Position numbers and translations under genes: made by a program. Below, one piece after another: positions 63,741 to 64,000 of a stretch of 64,000 nt of DNA. Source of the stretch: Samsonia erythrinae (GTDB lineage: Bacteria; Pseudomonadota; Gammaproteobacteria; Enterobacterales; Enterobacteriaceae); contig NZ_SMBY01000001.1 in NCBI RefSeq assembly GCF_004342665.1, positions 186,001 through 250,000 of the forward strand, in the 5' to 3' direction. Each line of letters starts with the position of its first letter. Position 1 is the stretch's first letter. The notes beneath the pieces were generated by a model, which saw only the letters and a program-made list of their open reading frames with translations, was not told the origin of the DNA and ran no database searches.

Positions 63741-63926
63741 CGCGATAGTATATACCTTTCATCACCGCCTGCGCACATCCCATTGTTCGCAAGGGACGAT
63801 TGCGCGCAGGGAATGACGTTGCGAGGAGAGTGTCGCGTTGGTACGTGCTTATTTCTTGCAGCCATGCGCTTGCGGCTCTAGACTAGGCCGCCCATTTTCC
63901 ATGTATTAACAGCTAAGTGAATTGCC
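63741..63926. promoter_or_regulatory. acpH-queA divergent promoter region
   Basis: The 186-bp gap between divergent genes holds the promoters of acpH and the queA-tgt operon. I saw no clear operator. Confidence 0.5.
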
Positions 63927-64000
63927 ATGCGCGTTGCCGATTTTTCATTTGAACTCCCTGACTCATTGATTGCCCACTATCCACAGACGGAACGCAGCGG
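63927..64000 (+). CDS. queA: S-adenosylmethionine:tRNA ribosyltransferase-isomerase, 3'-truncated by the window edge
   Basis: The first 24 codons read MRVADFSFELPDSLIAHYPQ followed by TERS, the N terminus of QueA. The enzyme makes epoxyqueuosine in the anticodon of four tRNAs. The rest lies outside the window. Identification rests on this short segment and on its place beside acpH. Confidence 0.9.
   Translation, partial: MRVADFSFELPDSLIAHYPQTERS

Overview
The window is a stretch of chromosome from a gamma-proteobacterium of the order Enterobacterales, most likely a pectinolytic plant-associated member of the Pectobacteriaceae (Pectobacterium, Brenneria or a close relative). Core proteins (BamA, FabZ, LpxA, Skp, Map, PhoB) match their Escherichia coli counterparts almost residue for residue as I remember them. 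Accessory content includes a family-3 pectate lyase with an N-terminal fibronectin-like domain (PelI type), a UxuR-UxuA galacturonate/glucuronate module and an Erwinia-type periplasmic asparaginase. The genus is inferred, not proven.

Layout. (1) 1-1619: end of yqcC, truC, yqcA. (2) 1668-6649, minus strand: yaeH, dapD, glnD, map. (3) 6995-28606, plus strand: the large conserved cluster rpsB-tsf-pyrH-frr-dxr-uppS-cdsA-rseP-bamA-skp-lpxD-fabZ-lpxA-lpxB-rnhB-dnaE-accA, then yaeR and tilS. It joins translation, UMP phosphorylation, isoprenoid and phospholipid precursors, outer-membrane assembly, lipid A synthesis, DNA replication and fatty-acid synthesis. (4) 28682-30692: rof and yaeP (minus), yaeQ and nlpE (plus); arfB, which lies between yaeQ and nlpE in E. 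coli, is absent here. (5) 30750-33314: mutS (minus). (6) 33315-35158: a decayed accessory patch with integrase debris, bounded by two direct copies (about 135 bp) of the mutS start and upstream region. (7) 35159-40523: yjdM/phnA, mltB, uxuR, uxuA, and the pectate lyase on the minus strand. (8) 41336-45698: yojI-type ABC exporter, ansB, a modular hairpin repeat, aroL, ppnP. (9) 45905-52869: rdgC, mak, sbcC, sbcD. (10) 53158-56149: phoB, phoR and a PstS-like periplasmic protein that looks like a third operon member. (11) 56392-57498: a short MetE-like methyltransferase with a MetJ-like operator. (12) 57986-64000: brnQ, proY, ybdG, a 2-Cys peroxiredoxin, acpH and the start of queA.

Most of the window is ordinary conserved chromosome. 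The points most worth a second look are the mutS-flanking duplication around integrase debris, the hairpin repeat at 44263-44551, the phoBR-linked PstS paralogue, the MetJ-like operator and the perfect 14-bp inverted repeat upstream of the MetE-like gene, the UxuR-type operators beside a pectate lyase, and a promoter-terminator pair between dxr and uppS that would give a short RNA. I saw no tRNA, rRNA, CRISPR array, intact insertion sequence or intact prophage. I found no convincing wholly new multi-gene system.
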